Below are positions 1-8,600 of a stretch of DNA of 44,241 bases, piece after piece (within the stretch, counting starts at the first letter, position 1; each line of letters begins with the position of its first letter). Made by a program: the position numbers and the translations under genes. The DNA is from Acidobacteriota bacterium (GTDB lineage: Bacteria; Acidobacteriota; Terriglobia; Acidiferrales; UBA7541): positions 1 through 44,241 of the forward strand of contig JABDFR010000022.1 of assembly GCA_013286465.1 (NCBI GenBank). Reading direction: 5' to 3'. A model generated the notes under the pieces. The model did no database searches and was not told the origin of the DNA. It saw only the letters and a program-made list of their open reading frames with translations.

Positions 1-598
1 GATATTTGCTGAGCGGCTCGTTGTCTAGCTGCTTTACGTTTTTTTCGTAATCGATGGCTAGCATTTTTTTGCGGAATTGTTTGAAGGCTTCGCGGGTTTT
101 TTGCGGGTAGGGTAGTTCGTCGATGCCAGCGCGCCACATGTCGGGGATCCATTTGCCTGCGACTATGGTCGGATCCGGGGCGTTGACCGGCAATTGCTCG
201 AGGCCTAGTTCTTTTGCCAGGTGGGCGCTGTCGGAGTCTACGAAATCGTAGGCTGAGCCGGTGGCGAAGCCTTGGCCTTCGTAGGTTTCTTTGTAGGCGT
301 TGCCTCCCCAGTGCGGTTCTTTTTCCAGCAGCAGGAAATTCTTATCGCGTAGGAAATAGGCGCTGCTTAGGCCTGCGATACCGCCGCCTACGATCACTAT
401 GTCGTAACGCTTGCTTACTGCGGGCGGGATGAATTTTTGGCCGTCGCGGATTTTGTGGCAGATTTCGTAGTGGTCGCCGTCTACTTGCGGGGTGGGAGTT
501 TCGGGGGCTGCAGCTAGTAGCTTCAGATCGATCGGGCAGCCCGCGGCTACCGAGCCTGCTAGGACGAAGCGTAGGAAGTCGCGGCGCGACTCGGTCAT
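1..598 (-). CDS. Tat-exported FAD-dependent amine oxidase-like protein (3' end outside window)
   Basis: The reading frame is open from an ATG at 598-596 to the left edge, so about 199 N-terminal residues are visible. The start TESRRDFLRF is a twin-arginine signal (RRDFL), followed by a short hydrophobic stretch ending VAAGC (Cys 21), which may be a lipobox. A Rossmann FAD motif, IVGGGIAGLSSAYFL, begins near residue 69, and LLLEKEPHWGGNA follows, as in flavin-containing amine oxidases. The ATG overlaps the stop of the upstream permease gene by 4 bp (ATGA), so it is the distal gene of the pot operon. A protein exported folded with FAD next to a polyamine importer suggests oxidation of polyamines or other amines outside the cytoplasm. 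The catalytic domain is not in view, so substrate is inference and another FAD/NAD oxidoreductase remains possible. Confidence 0.75.
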   Translation of the reverse strand, partial: MTESRRDFLRFVLAGSVAAGCPIDLKLLAAAPETPTPQVDGDHYEICHKIRDGQKFIPPAVSKRYDIVIVGGGIAGLSSAYFLRDKNFLLLEKEPHWGGNAYKETYEGQGFATGSAYDFVDSDSAHLAKELGLEQLPVNAPDPTIVAGKWIPDMWRAGIDELPYPQKTREAFKQFRKKMLAIDYEKNVKQLDNEPLSKY

Positions 599-1440
599 GC
601 TTGTTCTCCTTGAATTGTGGACGGCAGAACCGCGGCGGCTTCGTTGCTTGTGCGCGTGCGGAGGCGATACCAGACTAGGATCAACGCGATTGAAAATAGA
701 AGAATGATTGTGGAGATCGCGTTAATTTCTGGGGTGATGCCGCGGCGTAGGCGCGACCAGATTTCGAGCGGGAGCGTGTTGCTGCGGCCGATTAGGAAGA
801 AGCTGACGGCGATTTCGTCTAGCGAGAGAGTGAAGACTAGTAGGGCGGCGGCGATCATGGAGACTTTTAGATTGGGTAATGTGACGCGCCAGAAAGTGAT
901 CCAGTGATTGGCGCCTAGATCGAGAGAAGCCTCTTCCTGGGCGCGATCTAGTTTCTGCAGGCCGGCGAAAATTTCTGTGGTGGCTACCGAGATTAGAGCT
1001 GTGCCGTGGCCTAGCGTGATGGTTAGCAGGCTTAGCTTCATTGTTGCAGCAACGAAAAGCATCAGTAGCGACAGCCCGGTGATTATTCCAGGGAGGATTA
1101 GCGGCAACAGTACGAGGCGGCGGAATAGGGCTTTGCCTGGGAAATTGGCGCGATCTAACGCTAATGCCGCTAGCAAGCCTAGAGTGATCGCTATGGCTAC
1201 CGCGATGGCGGCTACGATGGCGCTGTTTAGGACTGTGTTCCAGATGGCATCGTCTTTGAATAGGATGCGATACCAGCTTAGCGTCCAATTTTTTGGGGGG
1301 AAGCCGCCTACGCCGGTGCCGTTGAAGGAATAGATCGCCAGGACTGCGATTGGTAGATAGAGGAAGGCGTAGACGCACGTGGCGTAGATGGTTAGCCAGA
1401 GCGATTTTGGAGACGCGGGCGAATTGGAGTTTGCGCTCAT
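595..1440 (-). CDS. potC: Spermidine/putrescine-type ABC transporter permease, PotC-like
   Basis: This 281-residue inner-membrane permease has about six hydrophobic segments, the first near residues 13-38. The EAA-loop region reads EEASLDLGANHWITFWRVTLPNL, typical of PotC/PotI-type binding-protein-dependent permeases. Length matches the family. It would pair with the adjacent PotB-like permease to form the channel energised by the PotA-like ATPase. Its ATG overlaps the stop of the PotB gene (1437-1440) and its stop overlaps the ATG of the amine oxidase, so translation is probably coupled along the operon. Polyamine specificity follows from family and neighbours; related transporters carry other cations or short peptidic amines. 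Confidence 0.88.
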   Translation of the reverse strand: MSANSNSPASPKSLWLTIYATCVYAFLYLPIAVLAIYSFNGTGVGGFPPKNWTLSWYRILFKDDAIWNTVLNSAIVAAIAVAIAITLGLLAALALDRANFPGKALFRRLVLLPLILPGIITGLSLLMLFVAATMKLSLLTITLGHGTALISVATTEIFAGLQKLDRAQEEASLDLGANHWITFWRVTLPNLKVSMIAAALLVFTLSLDEIAVSFFLIGRSNTLPLEIWSRLRRGITPEINAISTIILLFSIALILVWYRLRTRTSNEAAAVLPSTIQGEQA

Positions 1441-2285
1441 TGGAAGCTTAGCTTTTTTTCTAGGCGCTCGACTAGGAATAGCAGCGTTACTACCAGGATT
1501 AACATGCAGAGGCTGATGGCTGCCCCTAGCGGCCAGTTGTAGGCAGCGCCGAACAGGCTTACTACGATATTGGAAATCATGATGCCGCTTGGGCCGCCTA
1601 CTAGGAGTGGGGCTAGGAAATCGCCTAGCGTCAGGACGAAGGCGAATGTGGCGCCTGCCAGGACGCCCGGTAGCGAGAGCGGGAGGATTACGCGCCAGAA
1701 CGTGCGGGCTGGTGAGGCGCCGAGATCTTGCGAGGCTTCGATTAGATTTCTGGGGATGTGTTCTAGCGACGCGTAAATCGGGAGGAACGTGAAGGGGGTG
1801 TAGATGTGCGTCAGCGTCAGGATCACGGCGAATGGGCTATAGAGGAAAAATTCTACTGGGTGGTTGGTGAGGTGTAGATATTGTAGGAAGCCGTTTAGGA
1901 CGCCGTCGCTGCCTAGGATGGTTTTCCAGGCGTAGCCTCTCACCAAGTAGCTCACCCAGAGCGGGATTATCACTAATTGATAGAGGAGGTCTTTGCGTTT
2001 TGTGGCGCGGAAAGAGAGGAAATAGGCTAGCGGGTAGCCGAGTAACAACGCGAGCGCTGTGACGGCTCCTGCGATGCGCATGGAGCGGAATAGGACTTCT
2101 AAGTAGATGTGATTGCGGAGGAGTTCGCGATAGTTATCGAGCGACCACGAGTGGATGATTATTTGTAACGGCGAGACTTGCCAGAAGCTGTAGCAGAAGA
2201 GGATGGCGTAGGGGATTAGCAGGAATATTGTTACCCAGAGGAGTGGCGGGATGGCGACGGCGGATTTGTAGGCGCGGGTGTACAT
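1437..2285 (-). CDS. potB: Spermidine/putrescine-type ABC transporter permease, PotB-like
   Basis: This 282-residue inner-membrane permease begins with a transmembrane segment (PPLLWVTIFLLIPYAILF) and has about six membrane helices. The EAA loop reads EASQDLGASPARTFWRVILP, as in the PotB/PotH family. The ATG lies one base after the PotA stop (TAA at 2289-2287), and the 3' end overlaps the PotC start by 4 bp, so the two permeases and the ATPase are almost certainly made together. It forms the heterodimeric membrane channel with the PotC-like subunit. The substrate is not visible from sequence; polyamine import is the family default. Confidence 0.88.
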   Translation of the reverse strand: MYTRAYKSAVAIPPLLWVTIFLLIPYAILFCYSFWQVSPLQIIIHSWSLDNYRELLRNHIYLEVLFRSMRIAGAVTALALLLGYPLAYFLSFRATKRKDLLYQLVIIPLWVSYLVRGYAWKTILGSDGVLNGFLQYLHLTNHPVEFFLYSPFAVILTLTHIYTPFTFLPIYASLEHIPRNLIEASQDLGASPARTFWRVILPLSLPGVLAGATFAFVLTLGDFLAPLLVGGPSGIMISNIVVSLFGAAYNWPLGAAISLCMLILVVTLLFLVERLEKKLSFQ

Positions 2286-2286
2286 C

Positions 2287-3417
2287 TTAGTTTGGCTCCG
2301 AGTCTTTTACTTGCGTGGCGTCTTGCGGCGAGAATTCGAATTGAGTAGGGCCTTCGATTGTACCTCGGCTGGGGATTCGCGCTCTTAGGGTGCGGCCGTC
2401 GGATAGGGTTAGTTCTAGAAGATCCGTTGCGCCGCCGAAGGTTTGGTTTGTTACTCGGGCGGCGAAGCGGACTGCGTTGTTGGCGGCGTTCGATGACGTA
2501 TCTGCAAGATGGATACATTCGGGGCGGAGAGAGAACGTTGCATTGGATGGGGAGTTTGCTTCCGTCCGTGATTGAGGATTTGATTTTGCTGGTCCGTCGT
2601 CGGATGCCGGCAGGGACGCCGGCGCTACTTGGGACGCTGCTGCTTGCCAGGTCATGCCGCTCGAACTTGCGAAACCATTGCGGATTTGGGCTTTTAGTAG
2701 ATTTGTTTGGCCTATGAATTGGGCTGTGTAGGCTGTGGCTGGGGTGGCGTAGATTTCTCTTGGGCTGGCTACTTGCTCTAGCGTGCCGGCTCTTAGTAAG
2801 GCAATGCGATCGGATAGGGCCATGGCTTCTTCTTGATCGTGGGTTACGAAGATGAACGTAATGCCTACTTCTCGCTGAAGCGATTTCAGTTCGGTTTGCA
2901 TTTGGCGGCGTAGATTCGCGTCGAGCGCGGAGAGGGGTTCGTCTAGCAGCAGGACTTTGGGGCGATTAACCAGGGCGCGGGCCAGGGCTACTCGTTGTTG
3001 TTGGCCGCCGCTTAGGCGCGATGGGCTTGATTGCGCGTAATCGCTCATTTTTACCATTGCGAGGGCTTGTTCTACTCGCTTGGGGATTTCTAGTTTTGGG
3101 GTGCTTTGGACTCTTAGGCCGTAGGCTATGTTTTCGAAGACCGAGAGATGGGGGAATAGGGCGTAGCTTTGGAATACGGTGTTTACGTGGCGATTGTAGG
3201 GGGCTAGTTCGTCTATGCGCTCATCTGCCATCCAGATTTCGCCGCTGTCGGGGCGCTCGAAGCCGGCGATCAGGCGTAGCAGAGTGGTTTTGCCGCTGCC
3301 GCTTTCGCCGAGGATGGTTAGAAATTCGCCGCTGTCGATGCCTAGCGTGATGCCGCGTAGTACGGCGCGATTGCCGAAACCTTTTACTACGTTTCGTATG
3401 GAGAGGAGCGCGCTCAC
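2287..3417 (-). CDS. potA: Spermidine/putrescine-type ABC transporter ATP-binding protein, PotA-like
   Basis: The chosen start is a GTG at 3417-3415 overlapping the PotD stop (GTGA), giving 376 residues. The reading frame is open further upstream, but only antisense to potD. The protein has Walker [10 protein letters not shown] (residues 37-45), the Q-loop [10 protein letters not shown] (Gln 83), the signature LSGGQQQR (135-142), Walker B LLLDEP (156-161) and the switch His of VTHD (193). A C-terminal TOBE-like regulatory region follows, as in PotA/CysA-class importers. That region contains a Ser/Pro/Ala/Asn-rich stretch of about 40 residues (roughly 264-300) that looks like an insertion in the regulatory domain. 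It powers the PotB/PotC channel at the inner membrane face. Confidence 0.9.
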   Translation of the reverse strand: MSALLSIRNVVKGFGNRAVLRGITLGIDSGEFLTILGESGSGKTTLLRLIAGFERPDSGEIWMADERIDELAPYNRHVNTVFQSYALFPHLSVFENIAYGLRVQSTPKLEIPKRVEQALAMVKMSDYAQSSPSRLSGGQQQRVALARALVNRPKVLLLDEPLSALDANLRRQMQTELKSLQREVGITFIFVTHDQEEAMALSDRIALLRAGTLEQVASPREIYATPATAYTAQFIGQTNLLKAQIRNGFASSSGMTWQAAASQVAPASLPASDDGPAKSNPQSRTEANSPSNATFSLRPECIHLADTSSNAANNAVRFAARVTNQTFGGATDLLELTLSDGRTLRARIPSRGTIEGPTQFEFSPQDATQVKDSEPN

Positions 3418-4478
3418 TGGGCGGCTTTGACCTCGTTCCAGATTTCGGTGTACTTGGCGCGGCGGGGGACTTGTTGCCAGAAATAGATTCTGGTCATGTA
3501 GTTGTCCACGTCGTCCAGATGCAGGCTCTTTTTTTGATCTTCGGTCATGTATTGGGCGGCGCTGGCATTTGCTGGATCGTAGCCGGTTACATCCGTCACT
3601 TTTTTTTGCGTTTGGGCTTGGATCATGTACTCGAGGAAATCTGTCGCTAGATCTTTGTGTTCGCTTGCGGCGGTGATCATTAGGTGATCGATCCATCCCG
3701 TCGTGTTTTCCTTGGGGATGGTTTCGCCGATGGGGAACTTGGCGGCGCGGAGTTGGTTGGTCATTAGCGGCCAGCCCATCGCGGCTACCACTTCGTGATT
3801 TTGGAACAGGCTCGTAAGTTCGCCGCCTGTGGACCAGAATTTTCTGATGTTGGGTTTTAGTTCGAGGAGTTTCTTTTTTACATTTTCTAGTTCTTCGTCC
3901 GTTAGGTTGTAGAGGTGGCTGGGGTCGGGCTTGTCGTAGCCTAGGATTTGGGCGGCCATGTAGAGAGTGGAGAGTTCATCCCAGACGGAGATTTTTCCTT
4001 TGTATTTTGGATCCCAAAAGATTGCCCAGCTCTCTGGGGCTTTTGAGAAAATCGTCGTGTCATAGAGTAGAGGATTCGGGCCCCAAGTGAATGGGACGCC
4101 GTAGACTTTGTCGTTGTTGCGGACTAGGGGCATGTTTCTTAGCCGGCCGGAGGTTTGTTGGTAGGAGGGGATTTTGGTTAGGTCTAGCGGGGCGGCTAGG
4201 TTGGCTTGGGTGATCATTGTGGCTACGTCGCTGGAGGGGCTGATTACGTCGTAGTTGCTGGCGCTGCCGCCGCGGAGTTTGGCCACGAGCTCGTCGCTGG
4301 AGCCCATGTAGGAGGCGGAGATTTTGCAGTTGTGGGAGGATTCGAAATCTTGGATGAAGATGGGGTCGGCGTAGCCTTCCCAGACGAGGAGGCTTAGGGT
4401 GGACACTTCTTTTTTACAGGATGTGGCGGCGAGTAGGATTAGGGCGGCGGTGATTAGGATCGGAAGGCGTTGACGCAT
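3414..4478 (-). CDS. potD: Spermidine/putrescine-type periplasmic binding lipoprotein, PotD-like
   Basis: This 354-residue extracytoplasmic solute-binding protein opens with the lipoprotein signal [20 protein letters not shown], ending at Cys 21, which would anchor it in the membrane. The mature part starts [19 protein letters not shown] and contains [28 protein letters not shown] and [12 protein letters not shown], which match the PotD/PotF fold (type II periplasmic binding protein). It is the first gene of the minus-strand operon, and its stop overlaps the GTG of the ATPase gene. No strong Shine-Dalgarno is seen: GGGAG lies about 11 bases ahead of the ATG. Ligand residues cannot be assigned safely, so putrescine or spermidine is a family-level call. 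Confidence 0.88.
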   Translation of the reverse strand: MRQRLPILITAALILLAATSCKKEVSTLSLLVWEGYADPIFIQDFESSHNCKISASYMGSSDELVAKLRGGSASNYDVISPSSDVATMITQANLAAPLDLTKIPSYQQTSGRLRNMPLVRNNDKVYGVPFTWGPNPLLYDTTIFSKAPESWAIFWDPKYKGKISVWDELSTLYMAAQILGYDKPDPSHLYNLTDEELENVKKKLLELKPNIRKFWSTGGELTSLFQNHEVVAAMGWPLMTNQLRAAKFPIGETIPKENTTGWIDHLMITAASEHKDLATDFLEYMIQAQTQKKVTDVTGYDPANASAAQYMTEDQKKSLHLDDVDNYMTRIYFWQQVPRRAKYTEIWNEVKAAQ

Positions 4479-4570
4479 TTTCGTTTTTCTCCCGTTGCGC
4501 GAATCAAAATCGAATGCGCATTGCCGGCGCGCGTGCCCGTGGTTGCATTTAGGTTACGCCGCACACGGAC

Positions 4571-4651
4571 GGGCGCAGCAAGCCAGAGCCACTACGACCG
4601 AAAATCAAAAACCGGGAGCAGCAAGCCGGTGCCCCTACGAGCCGAAATTCA
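4571..4651. repeat. Two imperfect tandem copies of a ~37-bp intergenic repeat
   Basis: Upstream of potD, two similar segments lie head to tail at 4571-4607 and 4613-4651. Both contain GAGCAGCAAGCC or GCGCAGCAAGCC, then GCC(A/C)CTACGA and CCGAAA. They fall between the regulator's 3' end and the pot operon, where the operon promoter should be. They look like copies of a dispersed genomic repeat rather than an operator, but which of the two is open. Confidence 0.45.
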
Positions 4652-4684
4652 GATGCACTTATAACGGTGTTGCCCCGGGCTTTG

Positions 4685-5512
4685 TCAAAATGTCGGCGGC
4701 GTGTTGACCCATAGGACGCAGGCTTCTTGTTTGCCTGGGTTGCTCCAGTTGTGTTTCATGTTGCTGGCGAAATAGAAGCTGTCGCCTTCGCGCAAATGGG
4801 CTGGCTCGCCGCCTTCTAACGCAATTTCTAGACTGCCTTTTAGGATGTATAGGAATTCTTCGCCTTCGTGGGCGTAGGAATCGCCGCTGCCTGCTCCTGG
4901 GGCGACTCGAAATAGGTGCGGCTCCATTACGGCGTCGCCCCAGGCTAATAGTTCCATTCGGACGCCTGGGCCGGCTTCCAGGATTTTTCTTTCGTTGGGG
5001 CGGACGTGGCGGGGATTGGATTCGGAGGCGTCGAAGAGGGAGAGGATATTGATGTGATAGAAACGCGCTATGCGGGAGAGCGTGGAAATTGAGGCGCTCA
5101 TTTGGCCGCGTTCTAGGGCGCTTAGGAAACCTACCGAGACGCCGGTGGATTTTGCTACTTGCGAGAGGGAGGCGCGCTTTTTCAGGCGGAGTTTTCTGAG
5201 GCGTTGGCCTACCGGGCTTGGTTTACGATTGTTGCCATTTTCTAGCAGGCCTTCGGAGCGGAGCAGGTGCATGATGGCCGGCGCGTTCATGCCGCGTGCG
5301 CGGCGAAGGAATTGGGCGCGCTTTAGGAGGCGGACATCGCGCGGGGTGAACAGGCGATATTGGCTTGCGGTGCGCGTCGGGGAGATCAGGCCTACGCTCT
5401 CCCAGGTGCGTAACGACGATGGGGAAACGCCAACTAAACGGGCTACGTCGCCGATGCGTAAATAGCCATGCGACCGATTTGTTTTTTGCGCGTTGTGGCG
5501 GGCTTGGGGCAA
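4685..5512 (-). CDS. MerR-XRE-cupin three-domain transcriptional regulator (PuuR-like)
   Basis: The chosen start is a TTG at 5512 with AAGGGA six bases upstream, giving 275 residues; a TATAAT box on this strand supports a short leader. The frame is open further 5' without another ribosome site. Residues 17-90 form a MerR-type winged helix (YLRIGDVARLVGVSPSSLRTW, then GLISPTR and YRLFTPRDV). Residues 101-160 form an XRE/HTH_3 domain (SLSQVAKSTGVSVGFLSALE). Residues 172-275 form a cupin (HEGEEFLYILKGSLEI, REGDSFYFASNMKHNW). XRE plus cupin is the layout of PuuR, which senses putrescine; the added MerR domain is unusual. It lies between the pot operon and the divergent receptor gene and probably controls both. 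The effector is inference. Confidence 0.82.
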   Translation of the reverse strand: MPQARHNAQKTNRSHGYLRIGDVARLVGVSPSSLRTWESVGLISPTRTASQYRLFTPRDVRLLKRAQFLRRARGMNAPAIMHLLRSEGLLENGNNRKPSPVGQRLRKLRLKKRASLSQVAKSTGVSVGFLSALERGQMSASISTLSRIARFYHINILSLFDASESNPRHVRPNERKILEAGPGVRMELLAWGDAVMEPHLFRVAPGAGSGDSYAHEGEEFLYILKGSLEIALEGGEPAHLREGDSFYFASNMKHNWSNPGKQEACVLWVNTPPTF

Positions 5513-5522
5513 TCGAATTCCC

Positions 5523-5551
5523 TTGACACGCCCTAGGGCTTGCACTAAGGT
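5523..5551 (+). promoter_or_regulatory. Sigma70-type promoter of the TonB receptor gene
   Basis: TTGACA (5523-5528), a 17-bp spacer and TAAGGT (5546-5551) point towards the receptor gene starting at 5652. The predicted transcript start is near 5558, giving a leader of about 95 bases. Confidence 0.55.
5530..5539. promoter_or_regulatory. Candidate operator: palindrome in the promoter spacer
   Basis: GCCCTAGGGC is a perfect 10-bp palindrome lying wholly between the -35 and -10 boxes of the forward promoter. That is the position used by MerR-family regulators, and a MerR-domain protein is encoded divergently next to it. Nearby, TAAGGTT occurs twice in direct orientation at 5546-5552 and 5565-5571. 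Confidence 0.4.
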
Positions 5552-5557
5552 TCGCGG

Positions 5558-5587
5558 ATTATAGTAAGGTTTTTTCCCCGGGTGCAA
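5558..5587 (-). promoter_or_regulatory. Promoter of the MerR-XRE-cupin regulator gene
   Basis: On the minus strand a perfect TATAAT (plus-strand 5558-5563) is preceded by a weak TTGCAC (5582-5587) with an 18-bp spacer. The expected start near 5551 leaves about 40 bases to the TTG codon at 5512. It runs against the forward promoter, so the two transcripts would overlap. Confidence 0.45.
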
Positions 5588-5651
5588 TGGAATTTTGGAG
5601 AGTTTTTGGGGGAGTGTCCGGCAATCGCGCATAACTCTTAAAGGAGCGGCG

Positions 5652-8600
5652 ATGAAGACGAGATTAGCTCTGGGTGTGTGCCTTTTTGCGTTACTGGGGT
5701 TATTTGCGATTGGCTCGCCGGCATGGGGGCAGACGGGATCGATTCGCGGGAATGTGAAGGATCAGTCTGGAGCGGTGATTCCCGGGGCGCAGGTTACGAT
5801 TACTTTGACCGGGACGGACACTTCGCGATTTGTTACTTCGGACAAGGATGGATCGTTTGAGAGTGTGGATTTGGCGGTGGGAAAGTACGACGTGACCGTG
5901 GAGGCGCCGGGATTTAAGAAGTTTGTGGTGACGGCGGTGGAGGTGGACATCGGACACGTGGCGGCGGTGAGTGCGACTTTGCAAGTGGGGGCTTCAGCGC
6001 AGACGGTGACCGTGGAGAGCTCGGCGGCGCAGGTGGAGACAACCAGCACGCAGCTTGGCGGGGTGATGAATGATTTGGCGGTGACTGAACTGCCTTTGAG
6101 CACTCGAAATACTTACCAGCTTTTGCAGTTGCAGCCTGGCGTGCAATCGCAGGTGGGCGCGGATTTGTTTTATGGGTCGGATTCGCCTGGCGTGGTTTCG
6201 GTGAATGGCGGGCGCGGGCGCTCGAACAATTACATGGTGAATGGCGGCGATGGGAACGACATTTTCGTGAACTTGCCGGCGATTCAGCCTTCGCCGGATG
6301 CGATTGAGGAATTTCGCGTTTTGACGAATACGTTTGATGCGGAGTATGGGCGGAATTCTGGGTCGATCGTGAACGTGGTGACCAAGTCGGGGACGAACCA
6401 AGTGCATGGGGATTTGTATGAGTTTTTCCGAAACAATGTTTTGAATACGCGCGGGTACTTCGACCCTTCGGTGCCGGATTACAAGCAGAATCAGTTCGGC
6501 GGGACTTTGGGCGGGCCAATTAAGAAGGACAAGACATTTATTTTTGGATCGTATGAGGGCGACCGGCTCCGGCAAGGAATTTCGTCGGGAGCGGTGATTT
6601 TGCCGACGGCGGCGGAAGCGATGGGGAATTTTTCTGAGGGCGGGACGGGAGCTCCGTTCGTGGGGACATTAACGGACGACAACTTTGCCTCGGTGCTGGC
6701 GAATCGGGCGACCGGGCCGAGCGGGCAGACTTGCCAACAGGCGGTTACTGCTTCGGGCGGGCCGCCGATCGCTTCGGGGGAACTTTTCTCGCAGATCTTT
6801 CCGAACAACCAGATACCAATTCCTTGCTTCGATGCTACCTCGTATGCGCTGTATCAGAATTATGTGGCGCCGCTAGGAACTTCTACGGTGAGTTTTGTGC
6901 CTACGCGGCCTACGCGCGACGATCAATTTACTTTGCGGCTGGATCACAAGCTTACGGACACGCAGCAACTTACCGTTTACTACTACTTTGATGATGATGC
7001 GCGCACGGAGCCGTTTGCTACGTTTCAGGGGGCGGGCTCGGATGTGCCGGGATTCGGCTCGATTTTTGCTACCCGGGTACAGCAGATCAACGTTGGGCAT
7101 ACCTGGACGATCGGTACTACGGCTGTGAATGAATTCCACTTCAATTACTTCCGCGAGGGTCAGGGGAAGTTGAGCCATCCGGTTAACGTTCAGGATGTTC
7201 ATGCCTCGTGCAAGTCGATTCCGACAGCGTTTTGCTTCCAGGATCCGACGAACCCGAATCCGCAGGCGGGGATCACCACGAATATTCCCGGCCGCGAGGG
7301 ATTGCCTTACGTAACTGTGCCGGGCGGATTTGCGATTGGGAACAACTTCGAGGGCGAATTGCCGCAGACGGGGCAGACGTATCAGTGGACGGACAACTAC
7401 AGCAAGATTATTGGGAAGCACAGTTTGAAGTTCGGTGTGGACGTGCGGCGGCAGATTTTCGACCAGTTCCTCTACTTCGACATCAACGGCGAGTATGAGT
7501 ACACCAGCGATTCGTCGTTGTGCACATCGGCTTCGCAGACGAATTGCGATTCGCCGTTTACGAATGACGTAGGATTTGGAACTTCCTATCCGAATTACTT
7601 CATCGGGACGCCGGACGAATACATTCAGGGGGCGGCGCAGGCGGAGGACGTGCGGAATTCGGCGTTCTATTTGTTTGCGCAGGATAGCTGGAAGATCAAG
7701 CCTTCTTTGACGCTGAATTATGGATTGCGCTGGGAATTGAACACCGACTACTACGATGAAGGGAACCGGTTGCAGACTTTCCGGCCGGGGACTGTGTCGA
7801 CCAAATATTCTTGCACGCTGAATCCGACGAACTTCACTAGCGCGCAATTGATCGCCACTTATGGGAGCACGGACTGCGGGCCAAATGGGCCGGCGAATGC
7901 CGTGTATCCGCTAGGACTGGAATTTCCCGGAGATCCGGGCGTGCCGCGAGGATTGACGCAGACTTATTACAAGGCATTTGCGCCGCGGGTGGGTTTGGCT
8001 TGGAGTCCTGGATGGACGGAAGGCTGGCTGGCGAAGTTGACGGGCGGTCCGGGGAAATCGAGCGTGCGCATGGGTTGGGGAATGTTCTACAACCCGATCG
8101 AGCAGTTGGTGCTCGAGCAGTTCAGCGCGGAGCCGCCGTTTGGCGGCAGTACGTTCCTCTCGAATACTTTGTTCAATACGCCGTTCGAATTTCAGGCGGG
8201 CGGATATGCGCCGAATCCGTTTAGCGGAATTATCAATCAGAAGCCGAATACGCCTTGCTTCAGCTCCGCGGGAAAGCCTGGATGCGTGGATTTTGCGAGC
8301 TTCCGGCCGATGCTGCTGTTCGGAGAATTCCAACCGCATTTGCGGACGCAGTATGCGGACCAGTACAACCTGACACTAGAGCGGCAACTGGCGCAAGATT
8401 TGATTTTGCGCGTCGGTTATGTGGGAACGCAGGCGCACCGGTTGTTGGCGTCGCATGATTTGAATATCGGGAATGCGTCGACTTGCTTGGCGTTGAATTC
8501 GATTTTGGGTGATGGAACTTGCGGACCGTTTGGCTCGGACTCTGAATATACTATTCCGGGCAACACAACATTGCCGGTGGCATTACCGTTGCCTTACAAC

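Noticed and set aside
5513-5632. 40-residue N-terminal extension of the MerR-XRE-cupin regulator from an ATG at 5632
   Set aside because: It lacks a ribosome site and would place both divergent promoters inside the coding sequence; TTG 5512 has AAGGGA and a suitable TATAAT.
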